DNA from: Chitinophagaceae bacterium | Lineage (GTDB): Bacteria; Bacteroidota; Bacteroidia; Chitinophagales; Chitinophagaceae | Assembly (NCBI GenBank): GCA_947454715.1 | Contig: CANGMZ010000015.1 | Coordinates: forward strand, 1-41,602 | Direction: 5' to 3' | Length of the DNA: 41,602 bases | Shown here: positions 1 through 9,187 of the stretch, piece by piece | Layout: each line of letters opens with the position of its first letter | Numbering within the stretch: the stretch's first letter is position 1 | The notes under the pieces: model-generated | The model's database searches: none | What the model saw: only the letters and a program-made list of their open reading frames with translations | Told to the model about the DNA's origin: nothing | Program-made: the position numbers and the translations under genes

Positions 1-127
1 ATTTTAAAATTGGGGAATAAATGTGTAGGAATTAATATCGAACTGCTATTTAAGAATGATGAAAATGAATAATTGTAAGTCTTGGGTTTATTTACGTTTT
101 TTGCAGTCATATAAACAGGGTAAATAA

Positions 128-1171
128 ATGGATCTCAGCGACAGCGTATTAGTAAAAGTGAGTGTGCACTACATAGGTAACAAGGGCAATGGTGATGAGC
201 TAATTATTTCACAAAAGCCGCTCGTATTAACAGATAGAGATAAGCTAGTGATGAAGGAACCCTTCCTGAGTAAGTTTACCGATGAGCTGAGCAAGTACTC
301 CTTCAGTCACAATACCTCGCTCGACTATCACGAAGTCTATAATTTTTGCTTGAATACGTTTGCTGACACAGAAACGTTTCATGTAAATTCCGCCAATATT
401 GCCAAGCATTTATACGAAAACACATTGCACCCTAAAATAAAGGCAGGTGAATTATATGTTTGTCTTTATGATAATTGTCTTGTTGATGGTAAGTATGTAG
501 AAGCGTTGGGCATTTACAAAACAGAAACCAAAAGCAATTTCATAGATCTGGAAATGGACAATAACCAATTCTCTATGACAATGAGAGAAGGGGTAGAGGT
601 ATCAAAATTCGACAAAGGGTGCCTCATTTTCCCAACCAATGCAGAACAGGGTTTTGAAGTATTGATTTATGATAATGCCAATAAAGGTGAAGAAGCTGTT
701 TTCTGGAAAGAAGGTTTCTTGGGTGTTCTGCCACAGGCCAATGAATATTTTCAAACCAATCAATTTCTCACACTTACCAAGCAGTTCATAGCCAAGCAGG
801 TACCACAGGAGTTTGAAATGTCTAAAACAGATCAGATCGATTTGTTGAATAAATCAGTAGAGTATTTCAGAGCCAATGAATCTTTTGATAAGAAATCATT
901 TGAGGAAGAAGTATTTACAGAGAGTGGTTTAATTAATTCTTTCAGAAATTTTGAAGATAGTTACTCAGAAACTAACGATGTGGAAATCCCTGATAAATTC
1001 GACATTAGCACACAGGCGGTAAAAAAGCAGGCACGTGTATTCAAAAGTGTATTAAAGCTCGATAAAAATTTTCATGTATACATACATGGTGACAAAGATC
1101 TTATTGAAAAAGGTTATGACGAGCGCACAGGTAAAAGTTATTACAAGATCTATTTTGATGAAGAGTCATAA
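128..1171 (+). CDS. Nucleoid-associated protein, NdpA/YejK family
   Basis: A 347-residue cytoplasmic protein whose whole length resembles the NdpA/YejK nucleoid-associated family (PF04245), as found widely in Bacteroidota. There is no signal peptide and no membrane segment; the protein is acidic and mixed alpha/beta. Family members associate with the nucleoid, but their molecular role is poorly defined, so the function here is by family only. The ATG at 128 follows an AT-rich leader with a TTTTTTG run about 30 nt upstream that could be part of a -7 element. The gene appears monocistronic: a tandem ATTGTCA repeat and then a strong terminator follow the stop codon directly. I am fairly sure of the family and less sure of the biological role. 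Confidence 0.8.
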   Translation: MDLSDSVLVKVSVHYIGNKGNGDELIISQKPLVLTDRDKLVMKEPFLSKFTDELSKYSFSHNTSLDYHEVYNFCLNTFADTETFHVNSANIAKHLYENTLHPKIKAGELYVCLYDNCLVDGKYVEALGIYKTETKSNFIDLEMDNNQFSMTMREGVEVSKFDKGCLIFPTNAEQGFEVLIYDNANKGEEAVFWKEGFLGVLPQANEYFQTNQFLTLTKQFIAKQVPQEFEMSKTDQIDLLNKSVEYFRANESFDKKSFEEEVFTESGLINSFRNFEDSYSETNDVEIPDKFDISTQAVKKQARVFKSVLKLDKNFHVYIHGDKDLIEKGYDERTGKSYYKIYFDEES

Positions 1172-1204
1172 TTGTCAATTGTCAATTGTCAATTATGAAT
1201 TGAC
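1171..1204. repeat. Tandem ATTGTCA repeat with overlapping dyad
   Basis: Three perfect head-to-tail copies of the 7-mer ATTGTCA (1171-1191) start at the last base of the preceding stop codon. They run into the dyad TCAATTATGAATTGA (1189-1203). This lies between the stop codon and the terminator, so it would be in the 3' untranslated part of the transcript. Confidence 0.75.
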
Positions 1205-1206
1205 AT

Positions 1207-1237
1207 ACAGGGAGCCTAAAACGGTTCCCTGTTTTTT
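1207..1237 (+). terminator. Rho-independent terminator of the NdpA-like gene
   Basis: ACAGGGAGCC and GGTTCCCTGT form a stem around a short A-rich loop, followed directly by six Ts. It lies 36 nt after the stop codon of the NdpA-like gene. Confidence 0.85.
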
Positions 1238-1252
1238 ATGCTTTTTTTAGCA

Positions 1253-1283
1253 TTGTTCCCTACCGCCTCAATCCGTATCTTCG
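1253..1283 (+). promoter_or_regulatory. Bacteroidota-type promoter of the NlpC/P60 gene
   Basis: TTG at 1253-1255 is followed after 20 nt by TATCTTCG at 1276-1283, one base from the TAnnTTTG consensus. The start codon at 1302 is 18 nt downstream, giving a very short leader. Confidence 0.5.
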
Positions 1284-1301
1284 CAAACGTAACCGGAGTA
1301 G

Positions 1302-2024
1302 ATGAGGATATATATACAATATTTTTTCTGTATTTGTTTGTTGGCTTTTGCGAGTTGTGATACTACGCATAAAGCCACAGCTCATCATTCCCGCCAGCCA
1401 CGCTTTATTGATGATATCTACATGGACAAGCACAACAAAAATTGTACTTCTACTGAGTGTATCGACAAGTCTGTAAAGTATCCTGAGCGTAAGTATGCTG
1501 ATAAAAAACACACAGACAAATCAAAAGGCAAAGCCAAAGAAACAAAGAATACACCCGATAAAGCAATTGTTGATACCCACCCTGAAGACAATAGTGGTAT
1601 AAAAGATAAGTATGCTGCAATGCTCGGTGTGAGTAGAAAAGAACTGACCAACATAGCTTTATACAGGTTTATTGAAGCTTGGTACGGGGTCGACTACCGC
1701 ATGGGTGGTACCGATAAAGATGGGATTGATTGCTCAGGGTTTGTTCAGAAGCTGTATACTGAGGTTTTTGGTTTAGACTTGGTTCGTACTTCTTATCAAC
1801 AATTCACTAACTGTGAGCATCTGCGTAAAGCCGATGAAGCTGTTGAAGGCGATTTAGTATTCTTCAAAACGCGTGGGCATCGCATATCACACGTTGGTGT
1901 CTACCTCTCTAACGATTATTTTGTGCATGCTTCTACTACACAAGGCATTATGATTAGTAGCCTTAAAGAAGAATATTGGCACAAGCACTTTGCAGGTGTT
2001 GGTCGTATCTCTAAAGGAGGATAA
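1302..2024 (+). CDS. NlpC/P60 family lipoprotein, peptidoglycan hydrolase
   Basis: A 240-residue exported lipoprotein. The N-terminus is a lipoprotein signal with Cys19 in a lipobox (AFASC), so the mature protein should be membrane anchored. Residues about 20-105 are a hydrophilic Lys/Asp/His-rich linker. Residues about 115-238 form the NlpC/P60 (C40 peptidase) domain, with catalytic Cys144 in DCSGF, His197 in ISHVGVYL and a likely third polar residue His209 in FVHAS. Enzymes of this family cut the D-Glu/diamino acid bond in peptidoglycan stem peptides, so the protein is probably a cell-wall endopeptidase. All catalytic positions are present. It is flanked by a promoter and a strong terminator, so it is a single-gene transcript. 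Confidence 0.92.
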   Translation: MRIYIQYFFCICLLAFASCDTTHKATAHHSRQPRFIDDIYMDKHNKNCTSTECIDKSVKYPERKYADKKHTDKSKGKAKETKNTPDKAIVDTHPEDNSGIKDKYAAMLGVSRKELTNIALYRFIEAWYGVDYRMGGTDKDGIDCSGFVQKLYTEVFGLDLVRTSYQQFTNCEHLRKADEAVEGDLVFFKTRGHRISHVGVYLSNDYFVHASTTQGIMISSLKEEYWHKHFAGVGRISKGG

Positions 2025-2044
2025 TTTTTTGGAATCATATTATT

Positions 2045-2092
2045 CCCCTTTGTTGCTTGCAATTATTTGGTAAGCGACAAAGGGGATTTTTT
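2045..2092 (+). terminator. Long-stem terminator after the NlpC/P60 gene
   Basis: A 16-bp stem (2045-2060 with 2070-2085, two G-U-type pairs) with a 9-nt loop is followed by a six-T run at 2087-2092. It separates two convergent genes. The T run is on the plus-strand side only, so termination of the NlpC/P60 transcript is its clearest role. Confidence 0.88.
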
Positions 2093-2100
2093 GTAGATTG

Positions 2101-4068
2101 TCAGGATTTTTTATTCAGTACTACTGTACTGTAAGCTGCATTTGCATTGATACGTTTACTCATTTTTACATAGTCAACAAACATTTTAGCAGGGTAGTAT
2201 CCTTCTATCTGATGGTAGGATACTACTATTTTCAATGTATGGTCATTCTCAAATGTCGCTTTAGAATGATAACTACCGAATGGTTGATCTATATTTATTT
2301 CACTGCATAATTTTTCTGATATGTAGTTCCCGGTAAGGTTAATTATGGTGGTATCATTGATTTGATAGTCATGCACTATCTCAAATGAATCTGTACGTGT
2401 TTCATTGTCTTTTGCCTTTTCAATAGAAAATTGAAGTACTTGCGGCACCAGAAACATACGACTGCCATTTCTTGATATGTTGCCGGTACCATTTAATGGT
2501 ATCTGCTCATTTATTACAGGTATTTTGTTCACAAGTGATTTTGTAATGTTATACTCGCCAACCTTGTATGTAGGAATAGAAAATTTGCTGTTCATATAAT
2601 TGACAATCTTGTCTTTGTCTTGTTCTAACTTATTAGCTTCCATATCCCATAAATAGCCACTATATTGTGCGTTTACACTTCCTTGCCATTCGTCTTTATC
2701 GTTTATTGTTATTATAGCTGATCTGTTCAGCATACTCTTATTAGCTTTGTAAGCCGGTGTTTTTACCATAAAGCCACCATCGGGAGTCAGCAACAGAACA
2801 TTTCTGTTACTCGTAAAAGACGAAAGATATCCTGTTGGTAGGTTGTTTGAAGTACACTCCAGCCATATAGTATCCTGATTATTGGGGACACAGAGTATAA
2901 CGTGGTTAAATGCATGATATGGAAAATCATTGATCATTTTCTTATTAAGTCTGGAACCGCCATATACCAAAGCCTGATAAGCGGTAATATTCACTTCCTT
3001 AAGTAAAGACTTCATGTAATTACTAAGTGCCTTACAATCGCCGTAGCCTTTTTCAGCAACAAATGTTGCTTCATGTGTTTGCCAGCCACCTATACCCAGT
3101 GATATATTTACATATCGGGTGTTCTTTTGCAGGTATTCATAGAGCAGTTTTATTTTGGCTGATGGTGTTGTGCAAGTATCTGTAAGCTGATGAATGGTTT
3201 TTCTTACATTACCGGGCAGGTCATCTCTCTTTGCATTGAGTTCGTAGAAGAACTTACCGAAATCTTTCCACGTAGACAGTGACCCCTGAATAGATTCTAG
3301 TTCCACCTTATCAGCCATTATGGCTAATGCTGGGGTATTGAAATCTTCAGGTACTGTAAAATCATCTTGTTTAGGATAAGTTTTTAAGCCGCTAATACTC
3401 ATTGTTAGTATATTCTGCTCATTCTCAGTCTTTAATACTGCCGGAATGCTGGTGTGAAACGTCCTGTAGTTCAGTTTCATGTCTGCAGGATAAGTAACGG
3501 TTATTTCCGCTTTTTGCACCGAAAAATCATGCGCTTCCTGTGGGTCCCAAGAGGGTATCGTAAAGCAATGATTATATTTTTCAACTACCTCGAATACGCA
3601 TGTGTATGGATAGCTTGTATGCTCAAATTTGAAAGACTTAAAGCGGAGGTCATCGAAAAACGACACGCTAGTATAGCCATAATCTTTAATGGTGCTGTTT
3701 TTCTTTAATCGTGCAATTTCTTTTCCATCTTTGTCAAACTGCCATCCTTTTATTGATATAATGCTATTCAGCGGACTGTAACTTACTGCCAGTTTTGCAT
3801 AGTCATCTCCATCCTTATTCAGCACAGTAATTGCATATTTGCGGGTTACTTCTACTTCAAGTAATGATTTGATATTGATGGAAGTTGTTGATGATCTGAG
3901 TACTGCATTAGCTTCTTTAAGTAATGAGTCAGGTATTTTACTACAGATAAAGTCTTCTCCGACAACAGATTTTACTTTATGCTCTTTAGTAATGTCGTTG
4001 TCTTGTGCGCTAAGTTGACCGCCTGCTGTAATAAGTATAGTGGTGAGGATTATAATTAAAGGTCTCAT
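2101..4068 (-). CDS. Exported DUF3857/transglutaminase-like protein
   Basis: A 655-residue protein with a signal peptide (cleavage probably after residue 21, LSAQ-D). It has the layout of Bacteroidota DUF3857 proteins: DUF3857 beta domain at about 60-230, transglutaminase-like core at about 290-420, and a C-terminal DUF3858-like beta domain. A complete transglutaminase-type triad is visible: Cys345 in GYGDCKAL, His389 in AFNHV, and an acidic residue at Glu404 in WLECTS. The substrate is unknown; periplasmic location is inferred from the signal. Its ATG overlaps the stop of the upstream paralogue by 4 nt, which indicates translational coupling and a two-gene operon. The paralogue upstream is broken, so this may be the only working copy here. 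Confidence 0.88.
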   Translation of the reverse strand: MRPLIIILTTILITAGGQLSAQDNDITKEHKVKSVVGEDFICSKIPDSLLKEANAVLRSSTTSINIKSLLEVEVTRKYAITVLNKDGDDYAKLAVSYSPLNSIISIKGWQFDKDGKEIARLKKNSTIKDYGYTSVSFFDDLRFKSFKFEHTSYPYTCVFEVVEKYNHCFTIPSWDPQEAHDFSVQKAEITVTYPADMKLNYRTFHTSIPAVLKTENEQNILTMSISGLKTYPKQDDFTVPEDFNTPALAIMADKVELESIQGSLSTWKDFGKFFYELNAKRDDLPGNVRKTIHQLTDTCTTPSAKIKLLYEYLQKNTRYVNISLGIGGWQTHEATFVAEKGYGDCKALSNYMKSLLKEVNITAYQALVYGGSRLNKKMINDFPYHAFNHVILCVPNNQDTIWLECTSNNLPTGYLSSFTSNRNVLLLTPDGGFMVKTPAYKANKSMLNRSAIITINDKDEWQGSVNAQYSGYLWDMEANKLEQDKDKIVNYMNSKFSIPTYKVGEYNITKSLVNKIPVINEQIPLNGTGNISRNGSRMFLVPQVLQFSIEKAKDNETRTDSFEIVHDYQINDTTIINLTGNYISEKLCSEINIDQPFGSYHSKATFENDHTLKIVVSYHQIEGYYPAKMFVDYVKMSKRINANAAYSTVVLNKKS

Positions 4069-6072
4069 TTTTTATTGCTTTTTTTAAGTATGAGTAACTG
4101 GTTGCAATCGTCTAACATTTTTTGGAAGAAACTTCTCAGTGAAACATACTGATTTGTTTCATAAACAGTATTGTTGATACTAAGCACTGAGTTGACAGTG
4201 AGTACATGTTGTTCAGGTATATAGCCAATGTTTCGTTTATAAGTGATACCATTATTATCAAAGTCCATACTAAAAGGCTGATAAGTGCTATCCGGTTCTA
4301 TATTTGCCGGAAGAGTGATGCTCATATAATACCCGTACTCTGATTGACATGGAAATTCAATAGGGTTCTTTCTTGTTTCTGCAATAAACGGATTGGCTTT
4401 GAAAAACTTTACAATATTGGTATTGAGGAAGATGCTATTGGCACTTTTTTCAAATTCCATAGGGAAAGAATATTTAATAACCAGATTGGCATCCGGGTTA
4501 TCTTCATTTTCAATAATACGTTCCTTTATAGTTACGCCTTGTGGTAATGATTCTTTAAAGGCATTGAGCATTATTTCTTTCGTTTCTTTCTTATTGTCCC
4601 ATGCTCTTCTCATAGCACCCGATGTTATCATACCCAGTTTCTGTACTACTTCTACTTGTGCATTTGAGTCTGTTATATCATGGATTTTTACATTGAAGAT
4701 TGTTTTATCCTTTATAAGGTCAGTAGTGAGTACTATGCCAATGCCGGTATCATTTACGATCCATGCAAAACCATTATAGTGCTCCGGTGGCAGTGCACCT
4801 AATACATTGAACTTATTTGATGCATCAAGAAAAACCGGGCCATCTATTAAGTGTGCCATGCATGCCAGGTGATTTATTCTGTCAGCAACCGGGAATTTTT
4901 CAGTTGCAGATACTTTGTTTGACGTGCCGGTAAACACCGGGTCTGTTTTTACTTTGGCTTTCATCAGCATACACATCAATAGCAAATTACCTTCTGTAGA
5001 ATTCAATTCTTTCCCTGCTATAGCTCTGTTGAATAATGCTTTCAAATCAAAATTATCAATCTCAGTTAAGTCATTTTGTGTTTCGTGGTTGATATTGAGG
5101 CTTCGCACATATTTGTAAATGTTGGTAGCCTTTCCAACGGTACTATAGTCAAGTGCCATTATGGAATCAACTACATGATTGAGGAACTTATTATCTGAAT
5201 GTATAGTGTAAGCGAGGTTGGCATGCTCCCAGATATCCTGATTGAATTTTGCCCATGTGTTGTCAAAGCGGGTTAAGTTACCTGGAATGCCCATTCCTGT
5301 AAGTTGCATATCCAGCCGCTCTAAGTAGTTTTCTTTGTTGACAATAAAGTTTTCATTTTTGTATGCTTCAACATTCCTTCTTATCCAAGTACACCTTTTG
5401 AAACTGAGAATATGTGCGCTTCACATAAGCAAAGCTATCATTGGCGTTTTCTGCTTTTTCTTCCAAATCATATTCCTTTCTGGTGGCGCCAATGTGAGAA
5501 ATAGATGTGAACTCTAAACTATACGGATAAACTATGCTGAAAATACTCTCTAGTTTAGGATATTCTTCTTGAACATGCCAAGTGAATAGCACCTCTCTGT
5601 AAGATGTTATAATATCATAAGAGTAATCGATTACAGAGCCTACTTTAACTCCCGGTAGTGAGAAATTTTTCGAACTATAGTATTTGGTGATTTGCTTTTC
5701 CATCTGATCTTCTTTTTTCAGAGTTGTAGCTATAACCTTATCGCCTGCCATGTTGTAAGTGTTACCCACAACATTTTCCATTTTTATGGAATTGTGATAG
5801 ATATGCACGTTGGCAAGGTCAAGAGCATCAGATTTAAGTATCTTAATGATCTTGTGTACAGTTTGTTTCTTGATTATTTTATAATCTTCATAAGCTATGT
5901 GCGTGTATATATTTTCATATAAAATTACCGCACTCGCATTGGTATCAATAGCGTATACTTTTGTTTGCAGGTGTTTTTTGAAATATTCCTTGTCGAATTC
6001 CTGAGCGGCTGCAGAAAAGCCTATAATAAGTAGTATGCATAGTTTTATGCAAAGAAGCAATCTATAATTCAC
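4065..6072 (-). pseudogene. DUF3857 family protein, frameshifted into two frames
   Basis: Two minus-strand frames form one gene. The 5' part (6072-5368) has a signal peptide and a DUF3857 domain of 234 residues, and ends after QKVYLDKKEC. The 3' part starts in the next frame; its first ATG is at 5309, but family-like sequence (WIRRNVEAYKNENFI) is readable upstream in that frame from about 5387. The two frames overlap near 5370-5388, and removing one T from the TT at about 5387-5388 would join them as KVYWIRRNVEAY. The joined product would be about 668 residues, like its 655-residue neighbour. The transglutaminase-like region lacks the catalytic Cys (GNLLLMCML where GDCK is expected) but keeps the His (RINHL) and an Asp (FLDAS), so even the intact form was probably a pseudoenzyme. 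A sequencing error cannot be excluded. Confidence 0.82.
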
Positions 6073-6093
6073 AGTGATAGTAATTTTAAATTA

Positions 6094-6142
6094 CAAACTT
6101 AATATAAAAATTGAAAATTCAATTAGCTATGTATATACATAG
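6094..6142 (-). promoter_or_regulatory. Promoter of the DUF3857 operon with upstream palindrome
   Basis: On the minus strand, TTG (6122-6120) is followed after 18 nt by TAAGTTTG (6101-6094), an exact -7 match; the start codon at 6072 is 21 nt further on. Just upstream of the -33 element is the perfect 16-bp palindrome CTATGTATATACATAG (6127-6142), a plausible regulator-binding site. Confidence 0.6.
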
Positions 6143-6175
6143 TGTTGATAATCTCTTACTAACCATACTCAATAG

Positions 6176-6204
6176 AAAAGCCGCCTGATTAATATCGGCG
6201 GCTT
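6176..6204 (-). terminator. Terminator of the DUF6438 gene
   Basis: On the minus strand, AAGCCGCC and GGCGGCTT form an 8-bp GC-rich stem with an 11-nt loop, followed by a short T run. It lies 23 nt after the stop codon at 6227. Confidence 0.82.
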
Positions 6205-6226
6205 GTACATTATCTATGCGTTTAAA

Positions 6227-6697
6227 TTACTTTGCTTTTTTCCAGCTATTGTCCGTTTTTTTACCCACACCGTCTATTTCAGCAGCTACTTTTTTCAGGT
6301 AGGTTGGTCCCCATTCTGCACTATATATTTTCTTTACACTGTCTTTATAATTAATGGTATACATAATGCCCGGCAAATCAGGAATGCGGTTGTTATACAT
6401 TTTGCTGCAAGTATCTACTTTATAACCAATCAGTTCATTGATGATAGCCATTGTTTTAGCAGAGCCAATATTTTTTTTGTATGTACCGGAATCCGGTACG
6501 TTTCTGATACCTGTGTAGGTGACTGTACCATCTTTGTGCAGCGTAATGGTGTATTCAGGGCATTTACCATAACATGCGGTGCGGTGCAATGTTACTGATG
6601 TAATAGGGCTTTTTACATTTTTTTTCTTCTTTTTGCTCAGCGCAAATGCAGGAGCGAGCAACGACATGGCAATAACGGCTAAAAGGATCTTTTTCAT
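6227..6697 (-). CDS. Exported DUF6438 domain protein
   Basis: A 156-residue protein with a signal peptide (about residues 1-20, LLAPAFA-L) followed by a poly-Lys stretch. The rest matches the DUF6438 pattern: a strand with RTACYGKCPEYTITLHKDG and then a YTGIRNV strand; the CYGKCP cysteine pair is the family hallmark. The biochemical role of DUF6438 is unknown, and the protein is probably periplasmic. It stands alone, divergent from dprA, with its own terminator. A TTTG-N20-CACTTTTG sequence lies upstream, with the last T-rich box about 25 nt before the ATG, as a possible promoter. Confidence 0.78.
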   Translation of the reverse strand: MKKILLAVIAMSLLAPAFALSKKKKKNVKSPITSVTLHRTACYGKCPEYTITLHKDGTVTYTGIRNVPDSGTYKKNIGSAKTMAIINELIGYKVDTCSKMYNNRIPDLPGIMYTINYKDSVKKIYSAEWGPTYLKKVAAEIDGVGKKTDNSWKKAK

Positions 6698-6808
6698 TTT
6701 TCTCAGGTTATGTATTACAAAAGTGCAATTTTTAAATGCTTAAAACAAATGCGCCCCCTTCTTATTCATACACATACTCAATATGGAATAAAAAATACCA
6801 GAGCTATC

Positions 6809-6839
6809 TGTGTTTTTACCAATCTTGATTTTATTTTTG
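6809..6839 (+). promoter_or_regulatory. Possible promoter of dprA
   Basis: TATTTTTG at 6832-6839 matches TAnnTTTG exactly. A weak -33-like TGTG lies at 6809-6812, 19 nt upstream. The preferred dprA start at 6907 would then have a leader of about 60 nt. Confidence 0.42.
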
Positions 6840-6906
6840 TCGGTTTCAATACTATCACGAAAACGTTTTGAACCAAAGGGTACAACACAAACTATACAGT
6901 ACAAAT

Positions 6907-8016
6907 ATGCTGCCAAAAGAGGAACACGAAGAATTATATTATCAACTGGCACTCACTATGGTACCGGGAATAGGTGCTAAAACAGGCAGGTTGTTACTCG
7001 AGCATTTTGGTAGTGCTGCTGAAATATTCAGGTTGCCACTAAAGCAACTTAAAAATGTAGATGGAATAGGGGAGGTTAGGGCAAAGGGCTTCAGAGACGA
7101 TGAAGTAATGCGCAGGGCTGAAAAGGAACTGACATTTTTAATAAAGAACAACGTACAGTCATTATACCACAATAATAACTACCCGCAAAGGCTAACATAT
7201 TGCAGCGATGCACCATTACTTCTGTTTTACAAGGGTAATGCCAACCTCAATACAGAACGTATTGTAGCAATAGTAGGTACACGTAAAAACACCGACTATG
7301 GTCAGCAGCTTACAGAGGAACTTATAGAAGGGTTGTGTCAGGTAGATAATCTACTGGTAGTGAGTGGGTTGGCATTGGGTATAGATGCTATTGCTCATAA
7401 AAAATCGGTAGCAGCAGGTATAGCTAATGTGGGCGTATTGGGTCATGGCTTAGATAGAATATACCCGTTTACACATCAGGCACTTGCCAAACAAATGGTG
7501 GATAATGGAGGTGTATTGACCGAGTTTCCGTCAGGTACATTGCCGGATCGTAGTAATTTCCCCATGCGCAACCGCATAGTAGCTGGCATGAGTGATGTTA
7601 CGGTGGTGGTAGAAAGTAACATATCTGGCGGGGCACTGATAACAGCTAAGATGGCGGCCAGCTACAACCGAGATGTGACCGCATATCCCGGTCGTGTTAA
7701 TGATAGCCGCAGTGCCGGCTGCAATGAACTTATACGCACCAATATGGCAGCAATGATTACCAAGCCTGATGATTTGTTGCAAATGATGGGTTGGTCTGAT
7801 AAAAAGAAGAAAGCGGTACAAAAGCAGCTATTTATCAATTTTACTCCCGACGAACAAAAGATAATTGACTTGCTACAATCAAAGGACACTGTTCATTCCG
7901 ATGAATTGTTTCATCACACAGGCTTGCCCAATTCATTATTGGCAGCTACTTTACTACAGTTAGAAATGCAGGGGCTTATTAAAACACTACCCGGGAAGCA
8001 CTACCGCATGAGTTAA
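6907..8016 (+). CDS. dprA: DNA-processing protein DprA
   Basis: A 369-residue cytoplasmic protein. It contains an N-terminal helix-hairpin-helix/SAM-like segment (about 20-65: TMVPGIGAKTGRLLLEHFG), the DprA Rossmann-fold core (about 105-300), and a C-terminal winged-helix domain (about 305-368). Diagnostic core motifs include VAIVGTRKNTDYG, VSGLALGIDAIAH, GVLGHGLDRIYP, NFPMRNRIVAG and the SGGALITAKMA segment. DprA binds incoming single-stranded DNA and loads RecA during natural transformation. A TTG-initiated extension from 6868 is possible, but the ATG at 6907 gives the normal family start (MLPKEEHEEL), so I prefer it. No other competence genes are nearby. Confidence 0.95.
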   Translation: MLPKEEHEELYYQLALTMVPGIGAKTGRLLLEHFGSAAEIFRLPLKQLKNVDGIGEVRAKGFRDDEVMRRAEKELTFLIKNNVQSLYHNNNYPQRLTYCSDAPLLLFYKGNANLNTERIVAIVGTRKNTDYGQQLTEELIEGLCQVDNLLVVSGLALGIDAIAHKKSVAAGIANVGVLGHGLDRIYPFTHQALAKQMVDNGGVLTEFPSGTLPDRSNFPMRNRIVAGMSDVTVVVESNISGGALITAKMAASYNRDVTAYPGRVNDSRSAGCNELIRTNMAAMITKPDDLLQMMGWSDKKKKAVQKQLFINFTPDEQKIIDLLQSKDTVHSDELFHHTGLPNSLLAATLLQLEMQGLIKTLPGKHYRMS

Positions 8017-8077
8017 TTGATGATAGATTAAAAAATTACATTGTGTCTGAAACAATATTTAATGGAGTAATTCGTTT

Positions 8078-8085
8078 TATATTTG
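8078..8085 (+). promoter_or_regulatory. -7 element upstream of the small lipoprotein gene
   Basis: TATATTTG is an exact TAnnTTTG match 13 nt before the ATG at 8099. No good -33 element is visible at the usual distance, so the promoter is only half supported. Confidence 0.4.
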
Positions 8086-8098
8086 TGTATCAAATAAT

Positions 8099-8593
8099 AT
8101 GATTAAGTCTCAGAGACATTTATTTATAGCTAGCATCATACTCAGTATGTTGTTAGGTTCTTGTGCTAAAAAACAAGATGCTGCAGTTACGCCGTTATTG
8201 CCAGCAGTTATAGCCAATGCACCATACAGAGTAGACTCAACCAATGGTATATATAAAGTAGAGTCGCTGATGGATGTTTGGGATGTGAATAATCAGGTTA
8301 CAACAACGTACAAAATTGCCTATTACCCCGATAGCACCATTAGTATAATTGGCCTCGAATATACCTTGATAGATCACTTCGATTTCAAATCAAATACGGC
8401 AATACCATTTGCGGCTGCGGTCAACTATAGTTGGCACAATAACAATACCGGCAAGTATGCATATACCGATTTGCACAATAAAAATGTAGTATTCCATGTT
8501 ACAAATGACAGTCTGATAATCACAGGTCTAAACTCAAAATACTGTGCATCAGAAATGGAGATTGATACATTCAGAGGAGCTATTTATCACTAA
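8099..8593 (+). CDS. Small lipoprotein of unknown function
   Basis: I do not recognise this 164-residue protein. It begins with a clear lipoprotein signal (lipobox MLLGSC, Cys at about residue 22), followed by KKQD and then a beta-rich domain with many Asn, Thr and Tyr residues. The Lys/Gln/Asp after the Cys resembles sequences that influence surface export of lipoproteins in Bacteroidota, but this is only suggestive. It is an independent gene, convergent with the next one, with 15 nt between stop codons. Confidence 0.7.
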   Translation: MIKSQRHLFIASIILSMLLGSCAKKQDAAVTPLLPAVIANAPYRVDSTNGIYKVESLMDVWDVNNQVTTTYKIAYYPDSTISIIGLEYTLIDHFDFKSNTAIPFAAAVNYSWHNNNTGKYAYTDLHNKNVVFHVTNDSLIITGLNSKYCASEMEIDTFRGAIYH

Positions 8594-8608
8594 TGATTTT
8601 ACCATTAA

Positions 8609-9187
8609 TTAATCCTCAAGCCCTCTGCCATCAAGTATTTGTGGAATATACTTTTCCACCCTTGCCTCACGGGTCTTAGATAGCTTAGCTTGCGCAAAAT
8701 GGAAGATATAAGCTCTCTGCCTCCCCGGCGTCAATGCATGAAATGCAGTTTTTAAATCGAGATTGCTATCCAGCTTTTTCTGGAACTCTTCCGGCACTGC
8801 ATATTCCGATGTCTTTTTCAGCTCCACTTTTAAACCTGCCTGTTCTACTTTTATTGCTTCTTGTATATATGCTTTAATAGTACTTTTCAGGTTCACGATT
8901 TCCTGAGCACTTGTAAATCTCAGTTGGCGAGCAGATTGCACATTTTCAGTTTGCTGAATGAGTATGCCTGCCTTGTCCTGTAATAAAGCCCCCTTCATAA
9001 ATAGTAACGCACAATATTCCTTGAAGCCATGGATTAATATCACATTGCTTTTATCTAATACATAACATGGGCAACCCCATTTTAATTCTTCTTTTAAACC
9101 ACTTTCAAGCGCAATGGTTCGCAATAGCTTATACTCTTTCTGCCACTGGCTATCTTTATTAAAGTAGAAATCAACCTTAGGATTCAT
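8609..9187 (-). CDS. YdeI/OmdA-type protein with N-terminal DUF1801-like domain
   Basis: A 192-residue cytoplasmic protein. The N-terminal ~115 residues resemble DUF1801 (LKWGCPCYVLDKSNVILIHG, then FMKGALLQD). The C-terminal ~60 residues match the YdeI/OmpD-associated (OmdA, PF13376) domain, with PEEFQKKLDSNLDLKTAF, LTPGRQRAYIF and an arginine-rich end (KTREARVEKYIPQI). The two-domain form is common in Bacteroidota. The family has been named for links to bacteriocin protection or porin abundance, but the mechanism is not known. No leader peptide is present. It reads away from the PAS sensor gene. Confidence 0.85.
   Translation of the reverse strand: MNPKVDFYFNKDSQWQKEYKLLRTIALESGLKEELKWGCPCYVLDKSNVILIHGFKEYCALLFMKGALLQDKAGILIQQTENVQSARQLRFTSAQEIVNLKSTIKAYIQEAIKVEQAGLKVELKKTSEYAVPEEFQKKLDSNLDLKTAFHALTPGRQRAYIFHFAQAKLSKTREARVEKYIPQILDGRGLED

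Noticed and set aside
1171-1204. ATTGTCA tandem repeat considered as an origin or iteron array
   Set aside because: Only three 7-bp units with no initiator gene or DnaA boxes; simple intergenic repeat is sufficient.
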